The notes under the pieces: generated by a model
The model's input: only the letters and a program-made list of their open reading frames with translations
Told to the model about the DNA's origin: nothing
The model's database searches: none
Part shown: positions 32,067 through 43,342 of the stretch, one piece after another
How the letters are laid out: each line of letters starts with the position of its first letter
Numbering within the stretch: the stretch's first letter is position 1
Assembly: GCF_023159225.1 (NCBI RefSeq)
Contig: NC_063169.1
Location: 56,135,934-56,199,933 of the forward strand
Direction: 5' to 3'
Origin: Perognathus longimembris pacificus
Taxonomy: Eukaryota > Chordata > Mammalia > Rodentia > Heteromyidae
DNA length: 64,000 bases
Made by a program: the position numbers and the translations under genes

Positions 32067-35000
32067 AATCCTAAGACCTTCAGGTTTTATCTCCAATCTT
32101 ACCATGTCAAGGAAGCCTTTTGTAAAGCTAGACAAAACTGGGATGCTTTGCATTATGTTCTCATGCCACTTTATATTTTCCTTCAAAAAATTTCTATCAT
32201 TTTTAAAGCATTTATCATTCACTCATTTGCCAGTGTTTGCCTGGTCAAATAAGCTGAATAAGACAAAGCCCGTATATTTCTATCACTGGGTAGAGATACT
32301 GAAGTACTGTACTGGGTACAGACACACTCAGTGATATTTGTGTAACACATGTTTGCATGAGTGACACCTGCCATTTATAATTCATACACAGGAAATTTTT
32401 TAACTCTAAATCCTAGAATTGCTGCACTCATCCATATTGATAGTCATTGTGTTCAAGAACTCCAGATGAACTATGAACAGACCTGTCCTTAAACTCACAA
32501 AATTCACAGCTTAGTAGTGAAGGCAGAGAAGAAAAGTGAATGGACCAGATTAGATGGACAACAGGTAAAGCTTAGCTTTCTTACCACAAGGCCATGTAAA
32601 CATGAGACTTTATAGGAGGGGGACCAGTTGTAATCACGGATTGATGGGGTTAGGAGAAGGCCAGCAACACGGTCATAGCCATTAGTCACAGAAGCCAATG
32701 TACAAACATGAGGGACAAATCCTTGGCAGAGAATGTACCATAATTTGGTAGATAGAAAAGGGATTTTATTGACTGAGATAAGCCTCTTAAAGCAGAACTT
32801 TTGCCTAAGTAAAATAGTCTACTCATACCCTCACCAACATATTCTACACATTTCTGACTCAGATTCAAGGAAAGGAAGAGTTTTCTTATTGCTAGAGTTA
32901 TCAAATATGGTAAAGGGTCTTAGGAGGTGATTCCCACTTCTTTCAGGGGGTAACTAAATACCATGCAAATGGCTTTTTAAAATCTTCTCTTTTACTAGTG
33001 ACTCATCCTTTATCTTGACATAAAACACATAAATTCAATGTTTAGATTTCTAATACAAATTGAGGAGATAACAAGAAGTATTCAGCCTCTAGAGCTAAAG
33101 TGGCCAGTAGCCCATCTCCTTCCTAATTCTTTTGTGATGTATATGGAATATTCTAGAAAGGGAAATTAATAATTCTGGAATCTTAGGTATATAAAAATAT
33201 TAAGGTATTCTCTCAACCAGATGTTTTTTGAGCAGAACCTTTCCCTTTCCATATTCTTTATACATATTCCCAAAGTAAAACATGAAATTATAAATCCTAT
33301 GATGTTATTTTCCTCCATAAAACTCTTGTTCCTTGAAACATCTTTTATGTACCTCAGAATCTTCACCTTAAACTAACATACCTTATTCAGTTGGGTTCTC
33401 GCTTATTTCTCCTAACTCATTTCCTACTATTTTCTTCTTAACTGACTGTGGTCTTGCGTTAGGAATTTGTTTCATTTTTGAAATAATGCAACATCTTCCC
33501 TTCCTAAAGGTCTTTGTATAAGGTAGTAGTCAAAGGCCACGTGGAGCAGGTTTGGAAAAGGCTGATTTGCAGGCTAATGCAATGGTCTAAGAAACGTTAA
33601 CAAGGATTCCTACAGAAGAATGCCACTGGAGCTGGACAGGCTTTCAAAGATTGACCTTACTTCAGAGTTACTTACTATGCTCTGTGACAGAAGGCATTCA
33701 TTTTATCCTGGAAGTTTTGCCCATAAATACTTATGTCTCTTTGATTCAGTTCACATGCATTTTTGGGAGGAAAATACCACAAGTCTTGACTTTTTGTCCA
33801 TAAATGCTTGGAATGCCCTGAGGTTTCTCCAGTATTTCATATCACATGTTTTCATCAGTGAGTGGAGAATTCAAAAACATGTAACAAGTAACAATTCTGT
33901 AGCTTTGGTAGAGGGATTTGTTATTACACCATAGAAAAGAGACAGATATGGAGGGGAGAGAGGGAGGGAAAGAGAAAGGACAAGAGAGAGAAAGATAGAA
34001 AGAGGAAAAATGTAACTGTTTTTGAATTTCTCTTCTGGAACAATTGTTTATAGAATAGTTGCATGATGAGGATATTTGAAAAACAAGAGTTATGGAATCT
34101 TTGAGTTGGAAGGTTATCTAGTCCAGCCTTTTTCTGTTCAAGCATGAAATCAAAACATTAAATGGAATGAATGACTACTCTCGTCTTAAAGATCTTCAGT
34201 GCTTGGCCAGCAGCCAGGTTATTCAAAGTCTGTGCTCACATTTGTAGTGGGTTTCTAAGATTACAAGATATTGGCAATATGACAAAAGCCTATTTCAGAA
34301 GTAACTGGTGTCTTTATTAATGTATAACAAATGCAATATGAATAAAATCTGCAAAAAAGAAAAGGTAACACTACAGGATATTGTTATTTGCACTTCATCC
34401 TTTTACTAAGTTTTTTTTTTTGAGAGCTCAGCAAAAATAAAATCTTCCCTGGCTATATTTCAGTGCTGGCTTCCTTTAATTCTAGAATTAGCCAATTTCT
34501 GTGGTAAACAGGGTCATTTGTATATCGGCATTATTCCTTGTCATCATCCTGGTGCCAGCCTTGGGAATTCTCACCCTTATGTAAGATTTTGCATGTGTTA
34601 CCCATCAGTGGTCAACAGGCTAAGTCAAGCACAGATTATCAAACTTACAGCAATGAGAGAGAAAAGCTGAACTTCCTAGCTGACTGGCTTGGTTCAGGAC
34701 TTCAAGGCACATTTAGTTTACTTAGGCTATCATGCATCCTTGATAAAGTGTATTTTCAATTACCCATGTACTTTCATCACAGAAGTCAAGAGCATGTAAG
34801 ATCCTCTCCTTTTCTGGAAGGAACATTAGACATGGAAGGTTTAACATCCCTACAAGAGCAGATGTCTGGTCCAACCGAAGCGATTCACAATAAATGGAGC
34901 CCAAGAGAAGAAGTTGCTAATGTGCAATGGGAAGGAATAAAAATGGGAAAGTATGCTTTTAGTTATGAAGAGAGGGAATTAATCTAACAAGAAGCCAGAG

Positions 35001-35660
35001 TGGTTAGTGCTGTCACTTCGCTCTGTTTGGATATAGACAAATATGACCAAGGATTGTGGGTGCTGGACCGGCAGGAGGACACGTGTGTGCCATGATTTTA
35101 ATGAGCATGGATCTGTAAAACTGCTGAGAATTCAGGTTCATGTTCATATACTTGGGCATTCTTTTCTGAACTTTGTCCTCATTTTTCCATAATACGATGT
35201 GAAAGAGACAATTACTACACTATAACCTTCCCTTTTTGCTAATATAATCTATGTCCTTTCTCTTTATTAGAAACATTCGATGCTAGTTGAAACTAGAAAT
35301 TCCTTTTGATATGTCTGATAAAACTGAGTGTAAAACAAAAGAAGTAATGTGACCAGAGATATTTTACTGAAGTCAAAATATTTTCTCTAAGACAAAAGAT
35401 ATCTTCATCTACCAAAGTCCATTGAGGAAGATAAATAGTCTTGTTACAGTCTTTCATTTTCAGTTTTCATTTTTTAAAAATCAATCACCGATGATTTTAT
35501 AGTCTTTTGTCAAAGGTTCACTGAGCCTGCTATCAAAGACAGACTATTGAGCAGGGTGAAACATACACAGACTTTCATAAATTTCATGTGCATTATTTTC
35601 CACTGTTGAACTCCAAATGCATGTTGTTCAATGAAAGTGCAGAAAGAAAATTTTCTTTTC
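32067..35660. other. Long unassigned stretch
   Basis: About 3.6 kb with no recognised transposon or exon. A purine-rich patch lies at 33947-34008. The longest open frame, 34538-34987 on + (149 codons), has no hydrophobic signal, no domain I recognise and no upstream context. A frame this long is expected about once by chance in 64 kb of such DNA. Confidence 0.5.
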
Positions 35661-35740
35661 TTTTTTGGTGGCAAGGCTGGGCTGGAACTCAGGCTTTCAC
35701 TTACTAGGCAGGTGCTCTATCATGGAAGCCACACCACCAT
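35661..35740 (-). mobile_element. ID-like SINE fragment
   Basis: On +, GGGCTGGAACTCAGGCTTTC, ACTTACTAGGCAGGTGCTCT, ATCATGGAAGCCACACCACC resembles the antisense of an ID-type tRNA-derived unit. No Geo unit attached. Confidence 0.4.
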
Positions 35741-35751
35741 ACTATTCTGCT

Positions 35752-36548
35752 TTAGTTATTTTTTTTCTTATTTATTGTCAAAGTGATATACACAGAGGTT
35801 ACAGTTTCCTACATTAGGCATTGGATACATTTCTTGTACTGTTTGTTACCTCCTCCCTCATCCCCCTCCCCCTCCCCCTTTCCCTCTCCCCCTATGAGTT
35901 GGTTCAGTTGGTTTACACCAAACAGTTTTGCAAGTATTGCTTTTGTAGTCGTTTGTCTTTTTATCCTGTGTCTCTCGACTTTGGTATTCCCTTTCACTTT
36001 CCTAGTTCTAATACCAGTATATACAGTTTCCAATGTACTCAGATAAGATACAGTGATAGACCAGGTACAACCACAGGAAAAAAAACCATCGAAAGAATCA
36101 CCAAAACAGAGTTGGTTCTTTGAAAAAATTAACAAGATAGACAGACCCCTAGCAAACTTGACCAAAAAACGAAGGCAACACACCCAAATAAACAAGATCA
36201 GAGATGAAACAGGTAACATCACCACAGAAATAACCAAAATTCAGAAAATAATAAGAGACTATTTCGCAAACCTTTATGCCAACAAATTCGAGAACTTGGA
36301 AGAAATGGACAATTTCCTAGAAAAAAATTGATAACCCCAAACTCAACCCTGAAGATTTAAACCTTCTAAACAAACCCATATCCATCATTGAAATAGAAAT
36401 GACAATAAGTGATCTCCCATCCAAGAAAAGCCCAGGTCCAGACAGATTCACTGCAGAATTCTACAAGGCCTTCAAAACAGAACTCACACCAATATTTCTC
36501 AAACTCTTCAATGAAATTGGAAGAGAAAGTTCATTAGTTATTTTTTTT
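35752..36548 (-). mobile_element. Twin-primed L1: 3' UTR on -, ORF2 piece inverted onto +
   Basis: 35767 to ~36079 is L1 3' UTR on - (TTATTGTCAAAGTGATATAC, C-rich antisense of the G-rich tract at 35855-35892, GGTACAACCACAGGAA at the inner edge). From ~36080 to 36533 the L1 ORF2 region between the endonuclease and reverse transcriptase domains lies on + (peptide features [27 protein letters not shown] and, after a frameshift near 36329, SDLPSKKSPGPD). TTAGTTATTTTTTTT occurs at 35752-35766 and exactly at 36534-36548. The rest of ORF2 between the two segments is missing. Its inner edge fits an endonuclease cut at TT/AAAA on -. It is dead. Confidence 0.88.
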
Positions 36549-37689
36549 AAGATAGGTTCTTGTGTTTTGCCTTAAACATGATCTTTTTACTGAAAATGGG
36601 GATCTTGATTACATTTTGCCTGGGTTCACCTCAAATAATGATCTTCCCAATGCCTACCCACGAAACAGACAGGGTTACAAGTGTTATTTCTGCCTCCAGA
36701 ACATCCGAATGAATGACTTTCTAAGTACAGAATTGTTGTCACTGCTTTCATGACTTTCACAGTATTTGTACACATGCACCCTGTTATTTAATCAGTGCTG
36801 TTTTGATTTTTGCTTTTGTATTCAAAATTATCTGAACAGGAGAGTAATATTAGGTAAATAAAGCATAGATTTGATGGTGATATATGGATGTGTACTCACA
36901 GTCTGTTCTATAGTGTATGCATATATGACATGTCTATACTATAGGATAGAATGAAATGCATATACATAAAAGGCATGTGCATATATATACACATATATAC
37001 ATATATTCTCTATATTCTCTCTCTATATATACATATATATTCTCTATATTCTATAGTTCTATAGCATATCTTCAAAATTCATGTACCATATTTTAGGAAC
37101 TGAGTTTTAGTATATTCAGTATGATGAAAGTTTCTTTTTACTTTTCTATATGAAAGAGGTTATGTTGGCTAATTCTTATTCCTCTGTGTGTGTACATGTG
37201 GGCACATGCGAATGGGTGTGTGTGTATCAATTCATGTAAAGTTTAGTTGTTATTATTGTGAAATATAGAATTCTAGTTGTTAGTAAAAATAAAAACAGCA
37301 AAAATCATAAGCCGACTCCAATGCATCAGGTTGGTAAAGAATGTGTTCTTGTAACAAAGTACATATGATCTTGATTCTGAGAAGAAAAACAACACTGCTG
37401 CTTCTCACCCCCTCAGTGAATGACTCTGAGAGAGCAAAAGGCCATGAGACAGCACTGAAGAGAGATACATGCAGTGGCCCTGCCTGCCCACTGATCAGAT
37501 TGTGCTTGTCCTTTCAAAAAGAAAGAAAACATCCTTTTAATAATTCCCTTAGATAGTAGAGCTCAGCCAAGTTGGCTCTCTAGGCAGCTCTTGTTTGTGA
37601 AGTATAATTCTGTGGTAATGAGCTGGTGACAGTGTGAGGAAAATAGTCTAAACATTCCAAAAAACAATTCCAGACATGACTGAAGATAG
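36549..37689. other. Unassigned sequence with AT microsatellites
   Basis: ATATATAC and TATTCTCTATATTC units at 36978-37065. No gene recognised in the rest. Confidence 0.5.
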
Positions 37690-37858
37690 GAAGTAAGAAA
37701 GAAAAGAGAGGAAGGAAGGAAGGGAAGACAGAAGGAAGGAAAGGGAAAGAAGGGGAAGATGGAGGAAGGAAAAGGAAGGGAGAGGAATGATGGAGAGAGG
37801 GATGGAGTGAAGGAAGAAAGGAAAGGAGGAAAGAAGGACAAAGGAAGGAAAGTAAAAG
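37690..37858. repeat. Purine-rich (GGAA)n low-complexity tract
   Basis: GGAAGGAAGG, GGGAAAG and GAAGGAAAGG units, nearly all purine on +. The Pro/Ser/Phe-rich - frame is an artefact. Confidence 0.9.
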
Positions 37859-37952
37859 GGAGATGCTTTTAATGACTATTTTAAGAAATTCAAGAATAAA
37901 ATGGGTATGTGGTATTACCTATTGCAATAATGATGTCAAGAAACAAACTGTC

Positions 37953-38141
37953 GGGCTGGGGATATAGCCTAGTGGCAAGAGTGCCTGCCTCGGATACACG
38001 AGGCCCTAGGTTCGATTCCCCAGCACCACATATACAGAAAACGGCCAGAAGCGGCGCTGTGGCTCAAGTGGCAGAGTGCTAGCCTTGAGCGGGAAGAAGC
38101 CAGGGACAGTGCTCAGGCCCTGAGTCCAAGGCCCAGGACTG

Positions 38142-38173
<32 letters not shown>
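37953..38173 (+). mobile_element. IDL-Geo dimeric SINE, young copy
   Basis: GGGCTGGGGATATAGCCTAG head, GTTCGATTCCCC box B, GGCGCTGTGGCTCAAGTGGC Geo unit, and about 32 uninterrupted A. A perfect 15-bp TSD AAGAAACAAACTGTC lies at 37938-37952 and 38174-38188. The long pure A-tail and perfect TSD mark it as one of the most recent inserts. Confidence 0.96.
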
Positions 38174-38177
<4 letters not shown>

Positions 38178-38188
38178 AACAAACTGTC

Positions 38189-38699
38189 AAGATTTCTATT
38201 CATTTGCACCTTCAGACTCAGAAAGAAACAAGTGTGCATTTTATTATATTTCCTTACCATAGAATGTTCCAGTATGTTGGGACTCTATGAACCTTAATAA
38301 ACTTTTTTACATTTTCAAAGTATTTAAAAATCCTTTCCCTAAATTCAGTATCCTCTAAGTAGTTGATAGATCTCTTCTAAGTACAGATAATATTCAAAAT
38401 TATGTAATTTTCACATTTCTTGTCCTGGAAAATCCAATAGCCCACATCTGTTTTCTACAAGCAAACACAATAATTTCTTTTGCTGCAGGGAGCACATTTA
38501 GTAACCAAATCTGTGTCCTACCTCACCAACTGAGTGCCTGTGTTTTCCTTAAAATTACTTCTTGATATCCAGTACAAGAAAGATATGTGATTGCTCAAGA
38601 CACAGGCCACATTGTCCAATCAGGGAGGGGAAATGGAAGTTCTGTGTTGGTACTCAACAACAGCTCCACTTACTCTGGCTTGCTTGCAGTTACTTACAG
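38189..38699. other. Unassigned sequence
   Basis: No gene or repeat recognised. Confidence 0.45.
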
Positions 38700-38815
38700 G
38701 TAACATTCTCAGGCTGGATTTCCCTGCCCCAGACTGGCATTACAACCAGGATCTTCAGATCTCAGACTCCTCCTCAGTAGCTAGGATTACAGGGTGAGCT
38801 ACTAGTACCCGGCTG
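38700..38815 (-). mobile_element. 7SL/B1-like SINE fragment
   Basis: On +, ATCTTCAGATCTCAGACTCC, TCAGTAGCTAGGATTACAGG, GTGAGCTACTAGTACCCGGC is the antisense 7SL head. The flanking part (38590-38700) does not clearly contain a Geo unit. Confidence 0.6.
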
Positions 38816-39797
38816 TAGGCTGGGTTGTTTTTAACTCACTACAGCATTTATTTTATTTTGTAGATATTGGCACGTATTATACTGGGATATCCTGTATCCT
38901 TGTTTATTTACATGTCTGGCAATGTCAATTTTCTTGTCCTAATTTTCCATAGATAAAGCATGCAAAACATGCTTTGAATGAAAGATAATAAATATTTTCT
39001 GCTGTTGACTTTCTCTGCAGACCACAGAGAATTCGTTTTGTGGGCCTATCAAAATTTCAATGTGATTATCTATGATTCTATCAGGACTGAGTTGGTTAGG
39101 AAAAGGAGTTCATTTATATTTGTTTTGTCTTCTTCACTGCCATTTTCAGTGTCCTCTAGTTTTTGTAGAGTGGATAAAATAAGAGCCAAGGTGTTAGGCC
39201 TTGACTGTGGATCTTAGTGGACAATTGTTTTTGAGAAAGCTTTTGTTAAGACAGATTTCCCATGTTTTTTTTTTTTTATTGATTCAATACAAAACTGAGC
39301 TGTGTGTTTACATGAGATGTCAAACTCTTTGCTTATGTGTGCACTGAGCTCTTTCCCATCTCTCCCTGTTTGGAAATGTTAAACCACCTGCACACTGGTG
39401 CATAGCACTGATGACACTTCTCTTGCAAATGGTGATTTATATCCAGTATTAGAAAAAAACTCTAAGTGACCCAAGTTGCAATCCCTTCTTCTTGTCAAAG
39501 GTTGATCCACAGCTCTTGGATGTCTACCAAGAAAGCATGTTTCTGAGGCCCTAGTCAACCACTGTTGTTTATACTCAGCCCTCTTTCCCTAGAGTGAGTT
39601 CAGAAGACTAAGAGCTTGTTTTGCTTCTGGTCATTGCTCCAACCATTCATCCATGACACTAACTATTATGTATCCTATCCACATTCTTTGAAAGTTTTGA
39701 AAGCTTTTTCCTTTAAGTTCAGGGTTACAATTATATCTGTTAGAATATTAGTTAACTTATACATGACCTTTACAATTTTTCCATTGTTAGGGGCTAT
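38816..39797. other. Unassigned sequence
   Basis: T-run at 39266-39277 followed by TATTGATTCAATAC. This could be an old antisense retroposon tail, but no family is recognised. No gene. Confidence 0.45.
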
Positions 39798-39812
39798 AAG
39801 AAAACTATACAT

Positions 39813-40018
39813 TGGGGCTGGGGATATGGCCTAGTGGCAAGAGTGCCTGCCTCGTATACATGAGGCCCTGGGTTCAATTCCCCAGCACCACATATACAGA
39901 AAATGGCCAGAAGTGGCGCTGTGGCTCAAGTGGCAGAGTGCTAGCCTTGAGCAAGAAGAAGCCAGGTTCAGTGCTCAGGCTCTGAGTCCAAGCCCCAGGA
40001 CTGGCAAAAAAAAAAAAA
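39813..40018 (+). mobile_element. IDL-Geo dimeric SINE
   Basis: GGGGCTGGGGATATGGCCTA head, GGTTCAATTCCCC, Geo unit and A15 tail. TSD AAGAAAACTATACAT at 39798-39812 and 40019-40033, perfect over 15 bases. Confidence 0.95.
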
Positions 40019-40033
40019 AAGAAAACTATACAT

Positions 40034-40704
40034 CTGAAACTTTACTGTAGACCTTGGCTGTCAGCAAAAATCCTCTCAGTTCATAATACATAACTTTTTT
40101 TTCCTACAGTGAAGTGAGTTTAGATGTTTTAAACATGAAGCTGATCCTATGTCTTCATTTATAGACTTGTATTTTAGCTTGGACATGACAGTTAGAAGAT
40201 TTATATGTGTGATAAATTGAGAATGAAAGAAGAGACTATTCAGAAACTCTAGAATTATATAATAATAGGCAACAATGCTTGAAATAATGTCTTATGGCTT
40301 GAAATCTATTGCTTAGAAATTGTTTTCAAAACTATTATTAAGAATGCTTTGGAAGTACAAATACCAATATATCTGGTTATGCTCTAGGGGCCTTTTAGAA
40401 AACCTCAAATCACTTCACAGTTGGAGCAACTAAACAATTGAAAAGCAATGTTATGAAATCCCCTAGTTAGGCTAGAGTAGATCTTTAATGAAGTATAAAT
40501 GTGCCATTTATGGCAAGTTGGACTACTTGAGTCCACTGAGTATAGATGTAGAAGACTAAGGCTTAGCAATACCAGCTTCCGGCTATTTCAGGTCATAAGC
40601 AAAATAAAGAGGAATACTTAGATGGAGCTGTGGTGTGCTGATTCTCAGGAGCTCACAGTGAGGGGTTAGTTACTGACATTTCGTAAACATATGCCACATT
40701 TTTA
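40034..40704. other. Unassigned sequence
   Basis: No gene or repeat recognised. Confidence 0.45.
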
Positions 40705-40890
40705 TACTGTGCTTAGAGATTCATGAATATTAACTAAATTAGCTTCATAATAATGCTCTTTGAGAGTCGCAATATTTATCCTCTTACACAGATGAAGAAA
40801 TTGAAATGCAGAGACTTTATGTAATTTTCCCAAAGTCTCATGAATGTTAAATGGATTTCAGCCACTTGATCTATACCCAGGATCAACAAT
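40705..40890 (-). mobile_element. MIR SINE
   Basis: On +, ATTTATCCTCTTACACAGAT, GAAGAAATTGAAATGCAGAG, TAATTTTCCCAAAGTCTCAT follows the antisense MIR (TATCCCCATTTTACAGATGAGGAAACTGAGG...TTGCCCAAGGTCACA), ending near CTATACCCAGGAT. Confidence 0.65.
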
Positions 40891-41035
40891 TCTCTGTCTC
40901 TCTTTCTCTGTCTCTGTCTCTGTATCTCTTTCTGTGACTCTGCCTCCCTCCCTTTCTTTTTTCTTTCTTCTCTCTGGTAGTGCTGAGGTTTAAACTCAGG
41001 GCTTCACATTGGCTAGATGGCTGTACTATCACACT
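40891..41035 (-). mobile_element. (TCTCTG)n tract followed by an ID-like SINE remnant
   Basis: 40895-40972 is CT-rich with TCTCTG units. 40974-41032 (GGTAGTGCTGAGGTTTAAAC, TCAGGGCTTCACATTGGCTA) resembles an antisense ID head. The pyrimidine tract probably grew from its A-tail. Confidence 0.4.
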
Positions 41036-41173
41036 AATGAGAACTAATGTTACTCTTAGCTAGTGGGCCAATCTATCTCTCAAAAGTCTAAGGTAATATT
41101 GTTAACTGTACAGGGATAATCCTAGAAGACCTCAGAATACATGGTTACAAGAATACATTTTCCTGACACATTA

Positions 41174-41175
41174 AT

Positions 41176-41220
<45 letters not shown>
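41174..41220. repeat. (TG)n microsatellite
   Basis: A TG run with TATG interruptions at both ends. Confidence 0.95.
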
Positions 41221-42159
41221 ATTGCAAACAGTTACTGTCTTAATACTTGAGCTTTTCTCTGAGCTTTTCATAAGAGGAAGTAGTACATTTTGTGGTTCTA
41301 GTTTGAGGTTCTGGTTCTATAGAGACAACCTCATGTTAACACACAACTAATGTATTATTGATGTCAGGGGTAGAGTTGCCTTTTTGAATAAATACTCAAT
41401 GTCTAGAATTTAGCAACTGTCAAAATGGCCTATGTGTAGAGTACGAATCTGTGTTCCCTATCCTTTCCCTGTCTGCGGCTTGGTGGTAAGTCTTGCTGAG
41501 ACAACTCCAACAACAGTGATTTTTTATCATTTAACTATTTTTCCTCAGATTCTGGAGACTTGAAGTGGCTGAGAAGATAAAGCAGGCTAGCAGCACTGTG
41601 GTAGTCTGATTCACAGAAAAACACTCTTTAAGGCTGTTTTTACAGCACCTCTCACTCAGGAGTCCAGCAATATCTTGAGTAGAGAGTCACTGCAATCTGA
41701 CTCCAGGCACTTGATCGTCCTTTGGAATTTCTTTCCCTTTATACAATGGAAGTGCTGTTCTCATGGAGAGAAAAATACAATAAATGTGGCAATCAGCTGT
41801 ATTTCATGGAAAAGGGCTGAATTGGTACCGTGTAATATGCAGAACAGTGTTTTTTTTTTGTTTTTTTTTTTTTTTGCAGGCTATGCTGACTAGATTTTAT
41901 ATTCTCCCCTAGAAGCTTAATTTGTTTTTGAAGATAGTTTCGCACTAGGTTTCTTACTTGTTCTCAATTGATTTTTATCCCTTGGAAACTGGCCACCTTT
42001 AAGCATTCCTTATTGCTGCATGTTGTTCATGGAATGTTGTTTTCTTCCCTCTCCATTCCCTTAACTACTGACATAGCCCAAAGATTTGTAGTTTCTTCAG
42101 TACTAAGTTTGATTCTTCTATAGACCATGTCACAAAAGTTGTTTTATTACAAAAACTTT
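41221..42159. other. Unassigned sequence; possible MaLR LTR end at 41500-41610
   Basis: CCTCAGATTCTGGAGACTTG then AAGTGGCTGAGAAGATAAAG and CAGGCTAGCAGCACTG resembles the antisense 3' part of MaLR LTRs (CTCACAGTTCTGGAGGCTGGAAGTC...). Weak. The rest is unassigned; T-rich at 41850-41877. Confidence 0.3.
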
Positions 42160-42622
42160 TTTTTTCTTCTTTATTGTCAAAGTGAAGTGCAGAGGGGTTA
42201 CAGTTCCATATGTAAGGCAAGTACATTTCTTATCCAACTTGTTACCTCCTCCTTCATTTTTCTCTGTCTCCCTCCCCCACTACCCTTCCCTCCCATTGGT
42301 ACAGTTGGTTTACACCAATTGGTTCTGTAAGTATCGCTATTGCAATGGTTTGTCTTTTTATCCTTTGTCTCTCGATTTTGGTATTCCCTTTCCCTTCCCT
42401 GGCTCTAATACACATATATGCAGTATCTTGGGTACTAAGATTAGTCATAGTAATAAACCATAGGAAGGGAATATGAGAGGAAAAAAAGGTACAGTTTCAC
42501 ATGGCATGTTGAAAATAACTACAACAAAAAGATATACCACTTATTTCCATAACTTGCAGTTCATATCGCTTAGCATCATCTTATGTGTTCATACGGGCAT
42601 AGCTATTGAGCTACTGTTATCT
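42160..42622 (-). mobile_element. 5'-truncated L1 3' end
   Basis: Antisense L1 3' UTR: T-run, TTATTGTCAAAGTGAAGTGC, the C-rich strand of the G-rich tract at 42258-42297, and at the far edge GCATCATCTTATGTGTTCAT, which matches, reversed, the 4430-4480 part of the + strand L1. It covers nearly the same span as the 4413-4905 copy. No ORF. Confidence 0.8.
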
Positions 42623-42800
42623 TTTTTGGACAATGTGAAAACTCATAAAAAAGAAAACTTGATAGTCTTTATGCCAAAAAGATTTTTTCCTTGATTTTCC
42701 CTTTTAATGAGGAAACACTATGACAACCTTGTTCTCATTTTTCTTGTCTTATCACCATGTAGACTTCCACTTAATAGACTATATTAATAAATAAAGATAA

Positions 42801-43062
42801 GCCAGGAGCAGTTGTTCATGCCTATAATCCTCGCTACTCAGAAAGCTGAGATCTGAGGATCCCAATTCAAACCCAGCCAAGGCAGAAAAGTCTACGAAAC
42901 TCTTTTCTCCAATAAATTATCAAAAACAAAAACATAATAAAGCCAGAAGTGGAGAAGTGGAGCTGTGGCTCAAGTGGTAGAGTGCTAGCGTTGAGCATAA
43001 AAAATCTTAGGGAAAATGCCCAGGCCCCATGTTCAAGTCCTTAGATTGTCATGCAATTTTTT
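42801..43062 (+). mobile_element. 7SL/B1-Geo chimeric SINE
   Basis: GCCAGGAGCAGTTGTTCATG, CCTATAATCC, ACTCAGAAAGCTGAGATCTG head; TCCAATAAATTATC linker; AGCTGTGGCTCAAGTGGTAG Geo unit; decayed 3' end GTTCAAGTCCTTAGA. The boundary between the two modules is clear here. GAAGTGGAGAAGTGGAG contains a small internal duplication. Confidence 0.75.
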
Positions 43063-43126
43063 TCACCCTAATTCTTTTGCTGAGCATGATTTCTAACATT
43101 AAAAAAACAAGAAAAAACAAAAAACA

Positions 43127-43342
43127 AGACTGGGAATATGGCCTAGTGGCAAGAGTGCTTGCCTCATATACATGAAGCCCTGGGTTCGATTCCTCAGCAC
43201 CACATATATAGAAAACGGCCAGAAGTGGCGCTGTGGCTCAAGTGGTAGAATGCTAATCTTGAGCAAATAGAAGCCAGGGACAGTGCTCAGGCCAGGAGTC
43301 CAAGCCCTAGGACTGGACAAAAAAACACAACAAAACAAAACC
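43127..43342 (+). mobile_element. IDL-Geo dimeric SINE
   Basis: GACTGGGAATATGGCCTAGT head, GGTTCGATTCCTCAG, Geo unit with AGCAAATAGAAGCC, A/C-rich tail. It lies in an A/C-rich setting, so the TSD is ambiguous. About 65 bases separate it from the upstream B1-Geo. Confidence 0.9.

Noticed and set aside
34538..34987. 149-codon open frame on +
   Set aside because: No domain, signal or homology recognised. A frame this long is expected roughly once by chance in 64 kb of this composition, and nothing around it looks like a promoter or splice structure.
35809..36331. Apparent 142-codon - frame and 92- to 100-codon + frames
   Set aside because: They cross the L1 3' UTR and the ORF2 fragment of the twin-primed L1. 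No intact L1 protein is encoded.
37953..38030. tRNA-like head with A and B boxes
   Set aside because: The ID head of a SINE, repeated at many sites with SINE tails and TSDs, so not a tRNA gene.
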